Origin: Planctomycetia bacterium
Lineage (GTDB): Bacteria; Planctomycetota; Planctomycetia; Pirellulales; UBA1268
Assembly (NCBI GenBank): GCA_021414115.1
Contig: JAIOPD010000076.1
Coordinates: 1-33,742, forward strand
Reading direction: 5' to 3'
DNA length: 33,742 nucleotides
How positions within the stretch are numbered: position 1 is the stretch's first letter; every line of letters starts with the position of its first letter. Positions 32,697 through 33,742 of this stretch are shown one piece after another. Made by a program: the position numbers and the translations under genes. The notes under the pieces are model-generated. The model saw only the letters and a list, made by a program, of their open reading frames with translations, made no database searches and had not been told where the DNA came from.

Positions 32697-32706
32697 CGCA
32701 TCAGCC

Positions 32707-33742
32707 ATGACCGACGCGACGCCGATGGTACGCCGCAGGGTGACAATCACCGGCGTCGTGCAGGGCGTGGGGTTCAGGCCCTTCGTCTGGCGGCGGGCGA
32801 CACGGTTCGGACTCTCAGGCTGGGTCGAGAATGACGCCGCGGGCGTGACGGCGGAACTGCAGGGCACCGCCGCCGCCGTGTCCGCGTTTCTTGAAGGGTT
32901 TGCCTCGGCCGCGCCGCCGCTGGCCCGCGTGGGCGGCATCGACTCGATCGAGGTATCGACGCGTGCCGATGACGCCGTGAGTCGGTTCGTGATCCTCGAA
33001 AGCATCGCAGCCGTCGGCCCGCGGGCGGTCGTCGTGCCCCCCGACGTCGCCCCGTGCGAAGCCTGCCTTGCCGAGATGGCCGACCCGGGTGATCGGCGAC
33101 ACCGCTACCCGTTCATCAATTGCACCGACTGCGGCCCGCGGTTCACGATCATCGAGGCCCTGCCCTACGATCGCGAGGTGACGACGATGCGGTCGTTCGC
33201 GATGTGCGACGCCTGCGCGGCGGAGTATCGCGCTCCATCATCGCGGCGGTTTCACGCCCAGCCCAATGCCTGCCCCGCATGCGGCCCGGCCGTCTGGTGT
33301 GCCGAGAGGGCCGCCGGTGCGATCCCAACGATCCGCTCTGCCGCCCGCTGCCTCGGTGATGCCGCGATCGAGGCAGCGCGTGCGGTGCTCCGCCGCGGTG
33401 GCATCGTCGCGATCAAGGGCGCGGGGGGCTTTCAGCTCGCGTGCGACGCAACGAACACCGCGGCCGTGCAGCTCCTCCGCGACCGCAAGCAGCGGCTCCG
33501 CAAGCTGTTCGCCGTGATGGTGGCCGACCTCGCCGCCGCGCGGGAGGAGGCACAGATCGACGAACAGGAGCGGCGGCTGCTCGAAGGCTGCGAGCGGCCG
33601 ATCGTGCTCCTGCGGCCGCGGGCCGACGCCCGAGGCTCCGCTGTTCGAGCGCATCCGACCGTGGTGGATCGCCGGCTCGGGGGCGGCAAAAGTCGCCGCT
33701 ACGCGGTCCTTCGGATTCTCGCGACAGTGGCGCCGGGCAACG
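32707..33742 (+). CDS. hypF: HypF carbamoyltransferase, 3' end outside window
   Basis: [NiFe]-hydrogenase maturation factor that transfers carbamoyl from carbamoyl phosphate to HypE for cyanide ligand synthesis. The first 345 codons are present and open to the window edge. The acylphosphatase domain (GVVQGVGFRPFVWRRATRFG, then GWVEND) is at about 10-95. The zinc-finger segment has four CxxC pairs (CEAC, CTDC, CDAC, CPAC) at about 115-200. The YrdC-like domain begins at about 220 with GGIVAIKGAGGFQLACDA and RDRKQRLRKLFAVM. Between RPIVLLRPRADA and VAPGN, normally separated by a few residues, lies an in-frame insertion of 32 codons (33631-33726). It is probably co-transcribed with sbtB, 10 nt upstream. 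Confidence 0.93.
   Translation, partial: MTDATPMVRRRVTITGVVQGVGFRPFVWRRATRFGLSGWVENDAAGVTAELQGTAAAVSAFLEGFASAAPPLARVGGIDSIEVSTRADDAVSRFVILESIAAVGPRAVVVPPDVAPCEACLAEMADPGDRRHRYPFINCTDCGPRFTIIEALPYDREVTTMRSFAMCDACAAEYRAPSSRRFHAQPNACPACGPAVWCAERAAGAIPTIRSAARCLGDAAIEAARAVLRRGGIVAIKGAGGFQLACDATNTAAVQLLRDRKQRLRKLFAVMVADLAAAREEAQIDEQERRLLEGCERPIVLLRPRADARGSAVRAHPTVVDRRLGGGKSRRYAVLRILATVAPGN
33631..33726. repeat. Suspected in-frame insertion element within hypF
   Basis: 96 nt encode a basic, low-similarity stretch (RGSAVRAHPTVVDRRLGGGK...) between two normally near-contiguous HypF motifs. A small hairpin core (GCGGC/GCCGC around an AAAAGT loop) lies in the middle at about 33682-33699. It may be a dispersed planctomycete repeat that happens to preserve the frame. 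No second copy is in this window. Confidence 0.35.

Overview
The window looks like chromosomal DNA of a GC-rich Planctomycetota bacterium, probably of the Pirellulales/Pirellulaceae type. The main evidence is a DUF1501 gene coupled to a cytochrome-C-like/DUF1549/LamG/DUF1553 gene, a pair characteristic of planctomycetes. Twin-arginine Gfo/Idh/MocA oxidoreductases and intergenic palindromic repeats fit the same group. No tRNA, rRNA, CRISPR array, transposase or phage gene was seen. The assignment rests on reading protein families, not on a database search.

Left part (1-9.25 kb): the 3' two thirds of an HAE1-type RND efflux pump; a convergent HExxH peptidase-like gene; a 68-residue unknown ORF bracketed by two inverted copies of a hairpin repeat; a minus-strand pair (Gfo/Idh/MocA oxidoreductase, then a NagB/PIG-L fusion) that looks like an amino-sugar unit; and, divergently, an AraC-family regulator followed by a threonine-aldolase-type PLP enzyme.

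Middle (9.25-18 kb): a convergent gap filled with two different large palindromic elements; a PiT phosphate transporter lacking its N-terminal signature; an M3 metallopeptidase broken by an internal deletion plus frameshift; a second copy of the first palindromic element; and the DUF1501 and DUF1549/DUF1553 pair, whose genes overlap by 4 nt.

Right part (18-33.7 kb, all plus strand): a tripartite heavy-metal RND efflux set (TolC-like, adaptor, CzcA-like pump), a small secreted acidic protein, then a tightly packed run: dabA (DUF2309), a NuoL-like dabB, a second NuoM-like antiporter subunit, sbtA, sbtB and the 5' part of hypF. Most of these reading frames overlap by 1-7 nt. This joins two independent bicarbonate/CO2 uptake systems (Dab and Sbt) in one apparent operon, with a PII-like regulator and a hydrogenase maturation gene. 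It is the most interesting object in the window: it suggests inorganic carbon accumulation, possibly tied to a [NiFe] hydrogenase beyond the right edge.
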